Of a DNA stretch of 22,044 nt, positions 15,946-21,146 are shown piece after piece. The stretch is from Ruminiclostridium sp. Its GTDB lineage: Bacteria > Bacillota_A > Clostridia > Oscillospirales > Ruminococcaceae. Both the position numbers and the translations under genes were made by a program. How positions within the stretch are numbered: the stretch's first letter is position 1; the number at the start of each line of letters is the position of its first letter. The DNA is taken from NCBI GenBank assembly GCA_017550775.1, contig JAFZOA010000029.1:1-22044 (forward strand), given 5' to 3'. Under the pieces are notes generated by a model, which searched no databases, was not told the DNA's origin, and saw only the letters and a program-made list of their open reading frames with translations.

Positions 15946-16142
15946 AGTTATTTTATTCAGCTGCAGAGGTAGCGGAAATACTTGGAGTCTCGCTCGGACA
16001 GGCTTATAGGCTTATGCGCAAGTGGAACGAGGACTTGGAGCAGAAACACTACTTGGTCATTGCCGGGAAAATCCCCATAAGCTATTTTAATGAGCAGATT
16101 TACGGCGGCTGTTCCGATACCGTAAAGGACAAAGAGGGCTGA
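15933..16142 (+). CDS. xis: Excisionase-like helix-turn-helix protein
   Basis: The 69-aa protein has an N-terminal winged-HTH of the excisionase/MerR-like type: FYSAAEVAEILGVSLGQAYR at residues 6-25, followed by LMRKWNEDLE and a short wing-like stretch with KIPISYFNEQIYG. Such proteins bend DNA at attachment sites to favour excision by a tyrosine integrase, or act as regulators. It overlaps the previous gene by 13 bp; GAGGAG lies about 12 nt upstream of ATG 15933. The integrase on the same element supports the Xis reading, although its position 3 kb away from int also fits a regulator. Confidence 0.65.
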   Translation: MSKMKLFYSAAEVAEILGVSLGQAYRLMRKWNEDLEQKHYLVIAGKIPISYFNEQIYGGCSDTVKDKEG

Positions 16143-16148
16143 AATTCC

Positions 16149-16211
16149 TTGACAAATAAGAAATGATGTGATATAATATACTTAGTAAACATAGTACGGT
16201 TACTAAGTATA
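16149..16211 (+). promoter_or_regulatory. Promoter with overlapping operator of the toxin-antitoxin genes
   Basis: TTGACA (16149-16154), 17 bp, TATAAT (16172-16177). A perfect 12-bp inverted repeat, TATACTTAGTAA (16177-16188) and TTACTAAGTATA (16200-16211), with an 11-bp spacer, overlaps the -10 box end and the start point. This is how antitoxin-autorepressed promoters are built. Confidence 0.88.
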
Positions 16212-16228
16212 TTTAAAGGGGCGATATT

Positions 16229-16486
16229 ATGAAGTCTGATATGATCACCTGCTCGTTCGTTATGGATAGAAATGTCTATAACGCGTTCAAGAGCATTGTA
16301 AGCAAGCAAGGGCAGAACGTCAAAGGGAACATTGTGAGGTATATGCAGAGTGTTATCCGGTATGATACCCCGAATGCAGATACTATTTTAGCCATTCAGG
16401 AGGTAGAAACTCTGAAAAAAGACCCAAACAAGAGAGTTTACAGCTCTTTCAGTGAGGTTTTGGAGGAGTTGTCGGACGATGAGTAA
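16229..16486 (+). CDS. RelB/DinJ-like antitoxin
   Basis: The 85-aa protein has an N-terminal ribbon-helix-helix-like segment (MITCSFVMDRNVYNAFKSIV, about 5-24, with a strand then two helices) and an acidic C-terminal part with VYSSFSEVLEELSDDE that should wrap the toxin. Members of this family neutralise RelE/YafQ-type mRNA interferases and repress their own operon through the N-terminal domain. An AAAGGGG site lies 8 nt before ATG 16229. Its 3' end overlaps the toxin gene by 8 bp. The palindrome upstream is the likely operator. Confidence 0.82.
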   Translation: MKSDMITCSFVMDRNVYNAFKSIVSKQGQNVKGNIVRYMQSVIRYDTPNADTILAIQEVETLKKDPNKRVYSSFSEVLEELSDDE

Positions 16487-16766
16487 CAAACCAAAGTACG
16501 GCATCGTTCTTACTTCGATGTTCAAGAAAGATCTGAAATTAGCAAAAAAGAGGGGCTATGACCTGTCACTGTTAAACAGTGTGGTTGATACCCTTGCAAT
16601 GGGGCAGCCGTTAGCCGAGAAGTACAAAGATCACAGCTTGGCAGGAAACTACAAAGGTTGTCGGGAATGTCATATAACACCGGATTGGCTTCTGATTTAT
16701 GAGATCTCAGACGGTGAGCTTATTCTTTATCTTACCCGAACAGGAACACACAGCGATTTGTTCTGA
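16479..16766 (+). CDS. YafQ-family mRNA interferase toxin
   Basis: The 95-aa product matches the YafQ branch of the RelE/ParE superfamily: FKKDLKLAKKRGYD at the N-terminus, DHSLAGNYKGCRECHITPDW in the middle, and LLIYEI followed by the C-terminal LTRTGTHSDLF. The two histidines and the THSDLF motif correspond to the catalytic region of E. coli YafQ, a ribosome-dependent endoribonuclease. ATG 16479 lies within the antitoxin gene end with GAGGAG just before it, the usual coupled arrangement. All expected motifs are present, so it is probably active. Confidence 0.9.
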   Translation: MSNKPKYGIVLTSMFKKDLKLAKKRGYDLSLLNSVVDTLAMGQPLAEKYKDHSLAGNYKGCRECHITPDWLLIYEISDGELILYLTRTGTHSDLF

Positions 16767-16779
16767 GCCGATAGTTATT

Positions 16780-16944
16780 ATGGAGAAGATTGTCAGAATT
16801 TCTGCGGAAGAACTAAAAAACACACCTTTGACTGATGAAGAAAAAGAAATGATGAAAAGACTTGAAGAAATTGAGCCGACACCCGATGAAGAACTGCCGG
16901 AGCTGACGCTTGAACAGCTCAAAGAATTTAAAAAACTTTCATAA
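16780..16944 (+). CDS. Small acidic protein downstream of the toxin
   Basis: The 54-aa product is rich in Glu and Pro (TDEEKEMMKRLEEIEPTPDE, then LPELTLEQLKEF) and resembles the acidic N-terminal region of some BrnA-type antitoxins, but it lacks a DNA-binding domain. It starts 13 bp after the toxin stop codon and shares its transcript, ending before the terminator at 16998. The ribosome-binding site is weak. It may be a third member of the toxin-antitoxin unit or a truncated antitoxin. Confidence 0.5.
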   Translation: MEKIVRISAEELKNTPLTDEEKEMMKRLEEIEPTPDEELPELTLEQLKEFKKLS

Positions 16945-16997
16945 CTTCGAGTTGAGAATGAAGACCTGTATATTGCATAACAGGCTAAAATACGATA

Positions 16998-17034
16998 AAA
17001 AGCAGGATTGAAACATATCCTGCTTTTCTTTTTC
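16998..17034 (+). terminator. Terminator of the toxin-antitoxin unit
   Basis: AAAAGCAGGAT (16998-17008) pairs perfectly with ATCCTGCTTTT (17017-17027), followed by CTTTTT. Confidence 0.92.
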
Positions 17035-17047
17035 GGAAATTAAAAAT

Positions 17048-17063
17048 GTGCTATATGTAGCAC
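17048..17063 (-). promoter_or_regulatory. Recurrent near-palindrome, copy 2
   Basis: GTGCTATATGTAGCAC, the reverse orientation of copy 1, lies 34 bp upstream of the -35 box at 17098. Confidence 0.6.
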
Positions 17064-17097
17064 AATAAACGTTAGAAATGATTGTATTTGAAATATA

Positions 17098-17126
17098 TTT
17101 ACATTATGATTAAAATATGCTATAAT
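17098..17126 (+). promoter_or_regulatory. Extended -10 promoter next to the 17140 gene
   Basis: TTTACA (17098-17103), 17 bp, TATAAT (17121-17126), with TG one base before the -10 box (17118-17119). The predicted start point is about 17133, which would place the AGGAG ribosome-binding site (17127-17131) upstream of the transcript. Confidence 0.65.
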
Positions 17127-17139
17127 AGGAGCGATGTAT

Positions 17140-17439
17140 ATGAATATAAATGATCATCACGAAATGAGTGTTCGCAGAGTTTCTTTGGAAGAAATTGAAG
17201 AAATGGTCTGCGACGGCTGTGATGAAAAAGTGATTTTTCACCTTAGAGACAAAGACCATGAGTTCACAATGGGTTTATCAACAGTGATTGAATGCCTTAT
17301 GTTTGCGGTGGAGCAAGGTGATGTTCCAAAATTGCCGTTAAGTTGGTGCTCAGATGTGGATTATGTTTATGGAACAGGATATTCAGAAGAGACAAAATAT
17401 TATTATGAAGATAGCAGCAATGAACGAAAGGTCGATTAG
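17140..17439 (+). CDS. Hypothetical acidic protein
   Basis: The product of about 99 aa (101 if the ATG at 17134 is used) is acidic, with SLEEIEEMVCDGCDEKVIFHL-type segments cut here to the recognisable VSLEEIEEMV and a tyrosine-rich end ETKYYYED. ATG 17140 is 8 nt after AGGAG; ATG 17134 would suit a leaderless message from the promoter at 17098. It is followed after 3 bp by the next gene. No family is recognised. Confidence 0.6.
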   Translation: MNINDHHEMSVRRVSLEEIEEMVCDGCDEKVIFHLRDKDHEFTMGLSTVIECLMFAVEQGDVPKLPLSWCSDVDYVYGTGYSEETKYYYEDSSNERKVD

Positions 17440-17442
17440 AGC

Positions 17443-18351
17443 TTGAAATATTTTAAGACTGAGGCGAGCAGAGCTTCGAAGCGCCATATAATAACGGCTG
17501 AGTCCTTTGAAAGAGTCACCGAACGCAAGTTTCCGTTTGAACAATCAAACAGTAAGGGGAAGTTCTCACAATATGGCATCTGCCCATCTTGTCTCAATCC
17601 CATTCAGCTGATCGGAATATCTCATGAAGTTAAAGTGTCATCTCACGGGAAGCATACTGGCAAAACGATTGAGGGATTTCCTGAATGGAAACAAATGAAG
17701 TATAAATACTGTCCATATGCAAAGAACGGTGCGTATGTTGCCCCGGATAATGACACCTTACTTCCAACAATAGATAAAGATGTGATCGCTTTATATGATA
17801 TGTTGCTACATGAATTTGACAGAGTGGTTTATGTAATAGAAAAGGACTTTGATTTTCGAGGAAGTAAAAACTTTTGGAAAAAAGCGTTGCAACGGTATAT
17901 AGAAAATAAGGTATATTGCTATCCGTGGCTGACAGAATCAAACTTGCCATATATTTTTGCTTTACGCGGTATACATCAAATTAATTGTATTAGGCAGAAG
18001 TTTAGAATAGACTCTGATCCATATAAAGCTTTGTCATTACTACCTGATATCATTTGGGAAGAAAGTGAAAAGCCCGATTATTATTACTTAAGTAATAAGC
18101 CGGGAAAATATATTAATTTGATATTCCGACTGACTAACCATAAGCAAAAAGCAATTGATGGAAACGCCTTAATAGAATCGCTTGAATACTGTATTGACGA
18201 TAAAAACACAATGAAAACCATATTCAAAAAGAAAATAGAATTTGATGAAACATTTTTCACTAATTTGATTCAAAATAAATCAAGTACTTACAGAAGGGAA
18301 GATTTGCTAAAAATTACGGAACAAATGCCACGTCTTCAGATGACACATTGA
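17443..18351 (+). CDS. Hypothetical protein with a possible zinc motif
   Basis: The 302-aa product starts at a TTG 3 bp after the preceding stop codon, with AAAGG 11 nt upstream; there is no ATG near the start. It contains YGICPSCLNPIQLIG (about 44-58) and YKYCPYAKNGAY (about 87-98), so CPSC plus a later CPY could form a metal site. The rest is helical and lysine-rich with no motif I know. It is probably co-transcribed with the 17140 gene and ends just before a terminator. Confidence 0.65.
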   Translation: MKYFKTEASRASKRHIITAESFERVTERKFPFEQSNSKGKFSQYGICPSCLNPIQLIGISHEVKVSSHGKHTGKTIEGFPEWKQMKYKYCPYAKNGAYVAPDNDTLLPTIDKDVIALYDMLLHEFDRVVYVIEKDFDFRGSKNFWKKALQRYIENKVYCYPWLTESNLPYIFALRGIHQINCIRQKFRIDSDPYKALSLLPDIIWEESEKPDYYYLSNKPGKYINLIFRLTNHKQKAIDGNALIESLEYCIDDKNTMKTIFKKKIEFDETFFTNLIQNKSSTYRREDLLKITEQMPRLQMTH

Positions 18352-18372
18352 GCATACGCAGTAACAATATTG

Positions 18373-18408
18373 ATACCGTCGGAATGAACTCTGACGGTAT
18401 TTTTAATT
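18373..18408 (+). terminator. Intrinsic terminator
   Basis: ATACCGTCGGA (18373-18383) pairs with TCTGACGGTAT (18390-18400; one G-T wobble), followed by TTTTAATTT. Confidence 0.85.
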
Positions 18409-18423
18409 TAATACAACAAAAAT

Positions 18424-18439
18424 GTGCTACATATAGCAC
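18424..18439 (+). promoter_or_regulatory. Recurrent near-palindrome, copy 3
   Basis: GTGCTACATATAGCAC, identical to copy 1 and in the same orientation, 22 bp before the start of the 18462 minigene and just upstream of its AAAGGAGGT. Confidence 0.6.
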
Positions 18440-18461
18440 GATAATAAAGGAGGTAATGATT

Positions 18462-18554
18462 ATGCCGCATAGCAGTTCAGCCGCATACATAGCGACATAC
18501 AAAAAAATAGCTGAGGACATTATAAACGCAATATTAAAGGGGGAATATATTTGA
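18462..18554 (+). CDS. 30-aa minigene resembling the start of a GntR-family regulator
   Basis: ATG 18462 follows an ideal AAAGGAGGT (18446-18454) by 7 nt. The peptide is short; its part YKKIAEDIINAILKGEY resembles the first helix of the GntR winged-helix domain, where 'IAEDI...I..GEY' is usually followed by PG..LPSE. Here a stop codon comes right after GEYI. It could be a truncated regulator, or a real small helical peptide, since the translation signals are strong. Downstream sequence does not resume a GntR frame. Confidence 0.45.
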   Translation: MPHSSSAAYIATYKKIAEDIINAILKGEYI

Positions 18555-18613
18555 GGAATATCGGAGTATATTAGAACCACTTGAATACTAATGTATAGGA
18601 GGGTATAATCATA

Positions 18614-19063
18614 ATGAAAACTTATATAGGCATATTTTTATCTGATGAATTTTTAGATGAGTGGGCTGATGAATATAATTATTTCGGAATGATGCCTGAA
18701 GAGTTTCTTAACAAGGCAGTATTTCAAGTAAATCTCAATGTGATTGAAGCAGAAAACGAAAAAGAGGCGCGTGATAAATATTTTTCGTTCCTTTTCACCG
18801 AGGTGATTAATACTCAAAAGAAACTCCCCTTGCTCAAACAGTTAAGTGATTGCGAATACTGGTATGATGAGTCGGAGTATATTGCTGCTTTTGGCGAAAC
18901 TTACGGAAAAACAATTTGGGAAAATGTGCGGAAGAAAAATTGTGAAATCACAGAAACGAATGCAAGACATTTGTTATCGCTGCTTTCTCCTGATACTATG
19001 ACGACATTGATATATGCTATGTTTTTTGCGGCAATCACTCTCAGCACATTGGGAGCTTGTTGA
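18614..19063 (+). CDS. Hypothetical protein with C-terminal hydrophobic helix
   Basis: The 149-aa product is acidic, with EAENEKEARDKYFSFLF in the middle, and ends with a hydrophobic stretch LIYAMFFAAITLSTLGAC that could span or dock on the membrane. AGGAGGG (18597-18603) lies 10 nt before the ATG. A TTGAAT-17-TATAAT promoter-like pair (18581-18609) overlaps the ribosome-binding site and may be fortuitous. The next small frame overlaps its stop codon. No family is recognised. Confidence 0.6.
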   Translation: MKTYIGIFLSDEFLDEWADEYNYFGMMPEEFLNKAVFQVNLNVIEAENEKEARDKYFSFLFTEVINTQKKLPLLKQLSDCEYWYDESEYIAAFGETYGKTIWENVRKKNCEITETNARHLLSLLSPDTMTTLIYAMFFAAITLSTLGAC

Positions 19064-19266
19064 GAACCGGAACAGTAAAGAGCAAGCTCTGTCAAACCCG
19101 ACTTTTATATGATCATATACATACGGACGGCGAGAAATGGTATAACAGCCATACCGGAGAGCAGATTTACTCCGTTTATGATTTCAGAGCCGCAGCGGTT
19201 TATCATTTGGCGCAAATGAGATATAATATTTTCTTTTCGGAAATGAAAGAAAAACTTGACAAATAG
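19057..19266 (+). CDS. Small hypothetical protein coupled to the preceding gene
   Basis: The 69-aa frame starts at TTG 19057 or TTG 19060, overlapping the previous stop codon with GGGAG just before. The central part (GEKWYNSHTGEQIYSVYDF, followed by RAAAVYHLAQMRYN) looks like a genuine folded segment. Its last ~13 codons coincide with the promoter region of the downstream RNA gene, so its 3' end overlaps the TTGACA box. Weak start codon and short length keep confidence low. Confidence 0.45.
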   Translation: MLRTGTVKSKLCQTRLLYDHIHTDGEKWYNSHTGEQIYSVYDFRAAAVYHLAQMRYNIFFSEMKEKLDK

Positions 19267-19284
19267 CTGAAAACCGATTATAAT
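19229..19284 (+). promoter_or_regulatory. Promoter P1 with an upstream inverted repeat
   Basis: TTGACA (19256-19261), 17 bp, TATAAT (19279-19284). Directly upstream, TTTTCTTT (19229-19236) and AAAGAAAA (19246-19253) form an inverted repeat. Nearly the same ~55 bp recurs as promoter P2. Confidence 0.88.
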
Positions 19285-19291
19285 ACATATT

Positions 19292-19637
19292 ATAGATGTT
19301 CGATTGCTCATCTGTTCGGTGTTCCGCTACCGCCCGTTTAAAAACAACGGGAAAGGCGGCGAGGTTATTTACAGGTGTTTCGCTACCTTCTCTATGAGGA
19401 AAAGGCGACGAGGTTTGGCGTTTCGCTGCCATCCGCTTAACCACAACGGGGAATGCGAGGAAAAGCAATATCAGATGTTCTGTTGTTCATCTGAGGAGTA
19501 CCCGGCACTCACAAAAGAAGATCGGGATGTTATAGGAGTTCCCGACACTCATGAAAAAAGGTCGGGCTTTAATAGGAGTTCTTGGCGCTCATGAAAAAAG
19601 TTCAAGAAAAAAAGGACGGTTCGCCGTCCTTTTCTAT
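19292..19637 (+). ncRNA. Structured repeat RNA 1 (candidate non-coding RNA)
   Basis: From promoter P1 (start about 19292) to the terminator at 19611 there is no credible gene, but dense RNA structure. AGATG...CATCT hairpins stand at 19294-19313 and 19473-19492. Between them three related hairpins start at 19321, 19377 and 19420, each opening with GTTYCGCTRCC and closing (copies 1 and 2) with GGCGRCGAGG; the stems between differ in sequence and length. Then three repeats begin exactly 40 nt apart (19494, 19534, 19574), each AGGAGT plus a hairpin. Its stem is CCCG/CGGG in repeats 1 and 2 and CTTG/CAAG in repeat 3, at the same register: two compensatory base-pair changes, direct evidence for conserved RNA pairing. 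The gene downstream is on the opposite strand. Possible roles: free regulatory RNA, a decoy exposing AGGAG motifs, or an RNA antitoxin. The family is not one I recognise. Confidence 0.75.
19611..19637. terminator. Terminator of RNA 1 and of the convergent - strand gene
   Basis: GGACGG-TTCG-CCGTCC (19614-19629) is a 6-bp stem with a UUCG tetraloop, followed by TTTTCTATTT on + and preceded by an A-run that gives a T-tract on -, so it serves both strands. Confidence 0.9.
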
Positions 19638-19639
19638 TT

Positions 19640-19655
19640 GTGCTATATGTATCAC
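19640..19655 (-). promoter_or_regulatory. Recurrent near-palindrome, copy 4 (one mismatch)
   Basis: GTGCTATATGTATCAC differs from the other copies by one base in the right arm. It sits between the RNA 1 terminator and the stop codon of the - strand gene. Confidence 0.5.
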
Positions 19656-19657
19656 AA

Positions 19658-19933
19658 TTAAACATCAAGCAGCTTTTCCGACACATCGGATATCATTTCT
19701 GCAAGGAGCTGTGCAAGAGCCGGAATGAAATACAGTACCAGTGCTACAGCGGCTTCAATGAATACGGAGTAAGTCCAGCCGAATAAAAAGCCGGAGATCA
19801 GAGCCATTGTAAGCATTGCGCCTGATATAAGTGTTGCGGCGATCCCCGCAAGAGAGGACAAGAGTTTCAGAACGCCTGTGAATACGGATATAATGATATA
19901 AAGAAATCTGCATATAATTCTTTTTACTAACAT
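19658..19933 (-). CDS. Small membrane protein, CD1845-family-like
   Basis: The 91-aa product has an N-terminal hydrophobic region (about 8-40) and a second around 45-75, then an amphipathic tail ALAQLLAEMISDVSEKLLDV. The layout (two or three helices, then a 'P.LA.WLA..L.DL...L' type tail) is similar to the CD1845 family of small membrane proteins common on Firmicute conjugative elements; the match is by eye and tentative. AGGAGG lies 7 nt before the ATG, and a strong own promoter lies at 19976-20004. It is the only gene on this strand in the element part seen here. Confidence 0.65.
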   Translation of the reverse strand: MLVKRIICRFLYIIISVFTGVLKLLSSLAGIAATLISGAMLTMALISGFLFGWTYSVFIEAAVALVLYFIPALAQLLAEMISDVSEKLLDV

Positions 19934-19975
19934 TGTATTTCCTCCTCAAACCGTTGGGCATATCTTCTTTATTAT

Positions 19976-20004
19976 ATTATATCACAATAATTACAAAATG
20001 TCAA
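19976..20004 (-). promoter_or_regulatory. Promoter of the small membrane protein gene
   Basis: On the - strand TTGACA (19999-20004), 17 bp, TATAAT (19976-19981), about 43 bp before the start codon. Confidence 0.88.
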
Positions 20005-20060
20005 TAGTTTTTCTAACTAATTTATTATTTTTTTGAAAGTATTTTTGAATTTATCAAATT

Positions 20061-20076
20061 GTGCTATATGTAGCAC
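20061..20076 (-). promoter_or_regulatory. Recurrent near-palindrome, copy 5
   Basis: GTGCTATATGTAGCAC lies 31 bp upstream of the P2 -35 box and 56 bp upstream of the divergent - strand -35 box, so it could serve either. Confidence 0.6.
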
Positions 20077-20079
20077 GTT

Positions 20080-20136
20080 TTTTCTTTTCGGAAATGAAAG
20101 AAAAGCCTTGACAAATGGCTGAAACACGGTTATAAT
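20080..20136 (+). promoter_or_regulatory. Promoter P2 with the same upstream inverted repeat as P1
   Basis: TTGACA (20108-20113), 17 bp, TATAAT (20131-20136), preceded by TTTTCTTT (20080-20087) and AAAGAAAA (20097-20104). Apart from a few bases this equals P1. Confidence 0.9.
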
Positions 20137-20142
20137 AATAAT

Positions 20143-20344
20143 TGAGAATGACTATAAGTCACTAACGTGGGGCTGACACGAGAAGAAATCCGAAAGTTTT
20201 GCCGGACGAATGAGCCGGATGGTTGGCGGGCAACAGAAAAACCCGAAATTCGCGCCGAACGAATGGGTCGGAAGGTTGGCGGACAACAAAAAAATCAGTC
20301 ACTAAAGGGAATTGCTCGCACTGCGGTGTTGGCGTTCCCTTTTA
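20143..20344 (+). ncRNA. Structured repeat RNA 2 (leader of the coiled-coil gene)
   Basis: After promoter P2 the transcript begins GAGAATGACTATAAGTCAC: hairpin TGACT-ATA-AGTCA (20149-20161), then CGTG...CACG (20166-20180). Two repeats of exactly 53 nt follow. Each has an A-rich lead, a stem-loop (CCGG/CCGG at 20202 and 20215; CCGA/TCGG at 20255 and 20268) with loop ACGAATGRG, and a second hairpin GTTG-N5-CAAC (20222-20234; 20275-20287). AGTCACTAA from the 5' end recurs at 20297, so the 5' TGACT could pair with either copy. A terminator closes it at 20306-20344. RNA 3 has the same design with different stem and loop bases. It precedes the 20395 gene by about 50 nt, as an attenuator or a repeat RNA antitoxin would. 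Confidence 0.8.
20306..20344 (+). terminator. Terminator or attenuator of RNA 2
   Basis: GGGAA (20307-20311) pairs with TTCCC (20335-20339), with further imperfect pairs (GC/GC), then TTTT. The loop contains CTGCGGTGTT, identical in RNA 3. Some read-through must occur unless the next gene has its own promoter, which I do not see. Confidence 0.75.
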
Positions 20345-20394
20345 AATTTTCTTTTTCGGTTTTGAAATTGCTTTATGAAAGGATCGTGGTAATT

Positions 20395-20865
20395 ATGAAG
20401 GCAAGCTTTGAGTATTGCAAATTCCTTTTGGCTCAGCTGAAAGAAAAACTGGACGGATATACAATTATTGACATTCCCGAACCGGATTATGAAGAAACGA
20501 TTGATCTTTTGGAGGAAACGATTGATGAGTTATCAATACTGCACTCGGCAGTAAGTGATTGCAGCATAGTCAAAGATGAAGCTCCCGCCGACAATGACTA
20601 TTTGTCATTTGCCGACGAGAGGGATGAGCGGCAGATCTTTCACATGGAAAAGAAGAACAGACAACTGAATTTTGATAATCAGATGCTGAAAAAAGAAAAC
20701 GATGACTTGATAAAGCAATATAACGCTTCTTTGGAAAGTTACAACGAATTTCTGCGCAAAGACAATATCAGATTGAAGAAGGACAACAAGCATTTGGTCG
20801 AGGAGAGCCGCAAGCTTCGCAAATATCTTCATGACCTTGAAAGAAAAATGAAAAAGGACGAGTAA
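20395..20865 (+). CDS. Coiled-coil protein of unknown function downstream of RNA 2
   Basis: ATG 20395 follows AAAGGAT by about 10 nt and gives 156 aa. The N-terminal part (about 1-75) is acidic, with IPEPDYEETIDLLEETIDEL. From about residue 82 to the end there is a long charged heptad-like helix (KKENDDLIKQYN, LRKDNIRLKKDNKHLVEESR), predicted coiled coil. The frame is open upstream to 20167, but that part is the structured RNA and is not counted as coding. No nuclease or DNA-binding motif is visible. By position it is the effector, or a partner, controlled by RNA 2. No family is recognised. Confidence 0.65.
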   Translation: MKASFEYCKFLLAQLKEKLDGYTIIDIPEPDYEETIDLLEETIDELSILHSAVSDCSIVKDEAPADNDYLSFADERDERQIFHMEKKNRQLNFDNQMLKKENDDLIKQYNASLESYNEFLRKDNIRLKKDNKHLVEESRKLRKYLHDLERKMKKDE

Positions 20866-20890
20866 AAATTTGTAAATCTTAAAAAACCTA

Positions 20891-20919
20891 TTGACAAACG
20901 CAGAAAAGTCGAGTATAAT
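20891..20919 (+). promoter_or_regulatory. Promoter P3
   Basis: TTGACA (20891-20896), 17 bp, TATAAT (20914-20919). Unlike P1 and P2 it lacks the TTTTCTTT inverted repeat upstream, and begins 25 bp after the coiled-coil gene. Confidence 0.9.
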
Positions 20920-20925
20920 GATAAT

Positions 20926-21128
20926 AGAGAATGACTATAAGTCACTAACGTGGGGCTGACACGATAAAAAATCCGAAAGTAATGCCGTACTTCGTGCGAC
21001 GGACAGTTGGCAGGCAACAGAAAAACCTGATATCTTGCCGTACTTCGGGTGACGGACAGTTGGCGGACAACAGAAAAATCAGTCGTTAAAGGGAATGGCT
21101 TTCGCTGCGGTGTTAGCTATTCCCTTTT
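20926..21128 (+). ncRNA. Structured repeat RNA 3 (leader of the PBECR4-like gene)
   Basis: This is a paralogue of RNA 2. The 5' part is the same (TGACT-ATA-AGTCA at 20932-20944, CGTG...CACG at 20949-20963). Two 53-nt repeats follow, with stems CCGT/ACGG (20985 and 20999; 21038 and 21052), loops ACTTCGKGYG and hairpins GTTG-N5-CAAC (21006-21018; 21059-21071). Compared with RNA 2 the fourth stem pair changes G-C, A-U, U-A while pairing is kept, and the two loops inside one RNA match each other better than those of the other RNA. The end is a terminator with the same CTGCGGTGTT loop. A toxin-like gene starts 19 nt further. Confidence 0.82.
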
Positions 21129-21129
21129 A
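21091..21129 (+). terminator. Terminator or attenuator of RNA 3
   Basis: GGGAAT (21091-21096) pairs with ATTCCC (21119-21124), extended by a G-T wobble and GCT/AGC, then TTTT. It lies between the repeats and the following gene. Confidence 0.82.
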
Positions 21130-21146
21130 AATATTGGAGGATAAAA

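Noticed and set aside
19304..19594. 96-codon + strand frame over RNA 1
   Set aside because: It runs through the tandem hairpins and 40-nt repeats, whose changes preserve base pairing and not codons, and it has no start signal. Short frames beginning at the ATG in each 40-nt repeat have AGGAG spaced about 12 nt away and differ in frame and length.
19494..19613. CRISPR-like array (three 40-nt repeats)
   Set aside because: The repeats are contiguous and degenerate with no unique spacers between identical direct repeats, and no cas gene is seen. The 53-nt repeats of RNA 2 and 3 were rejected as CRISPR for the same reason.
19292..19637. Retron msr-msd or group II intron RNA
   Set aside because: No reverse transcriptase gene is nearby in the window and no intron domain V-like sequence was found.
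20167..20394. N-terminal extension of the coiled-coil protein
   Set aside because: The upstream open part coincides with the structured RNA 2 repeats and terminator; ATG 20395 with its own ribosome-binding site is preferred.
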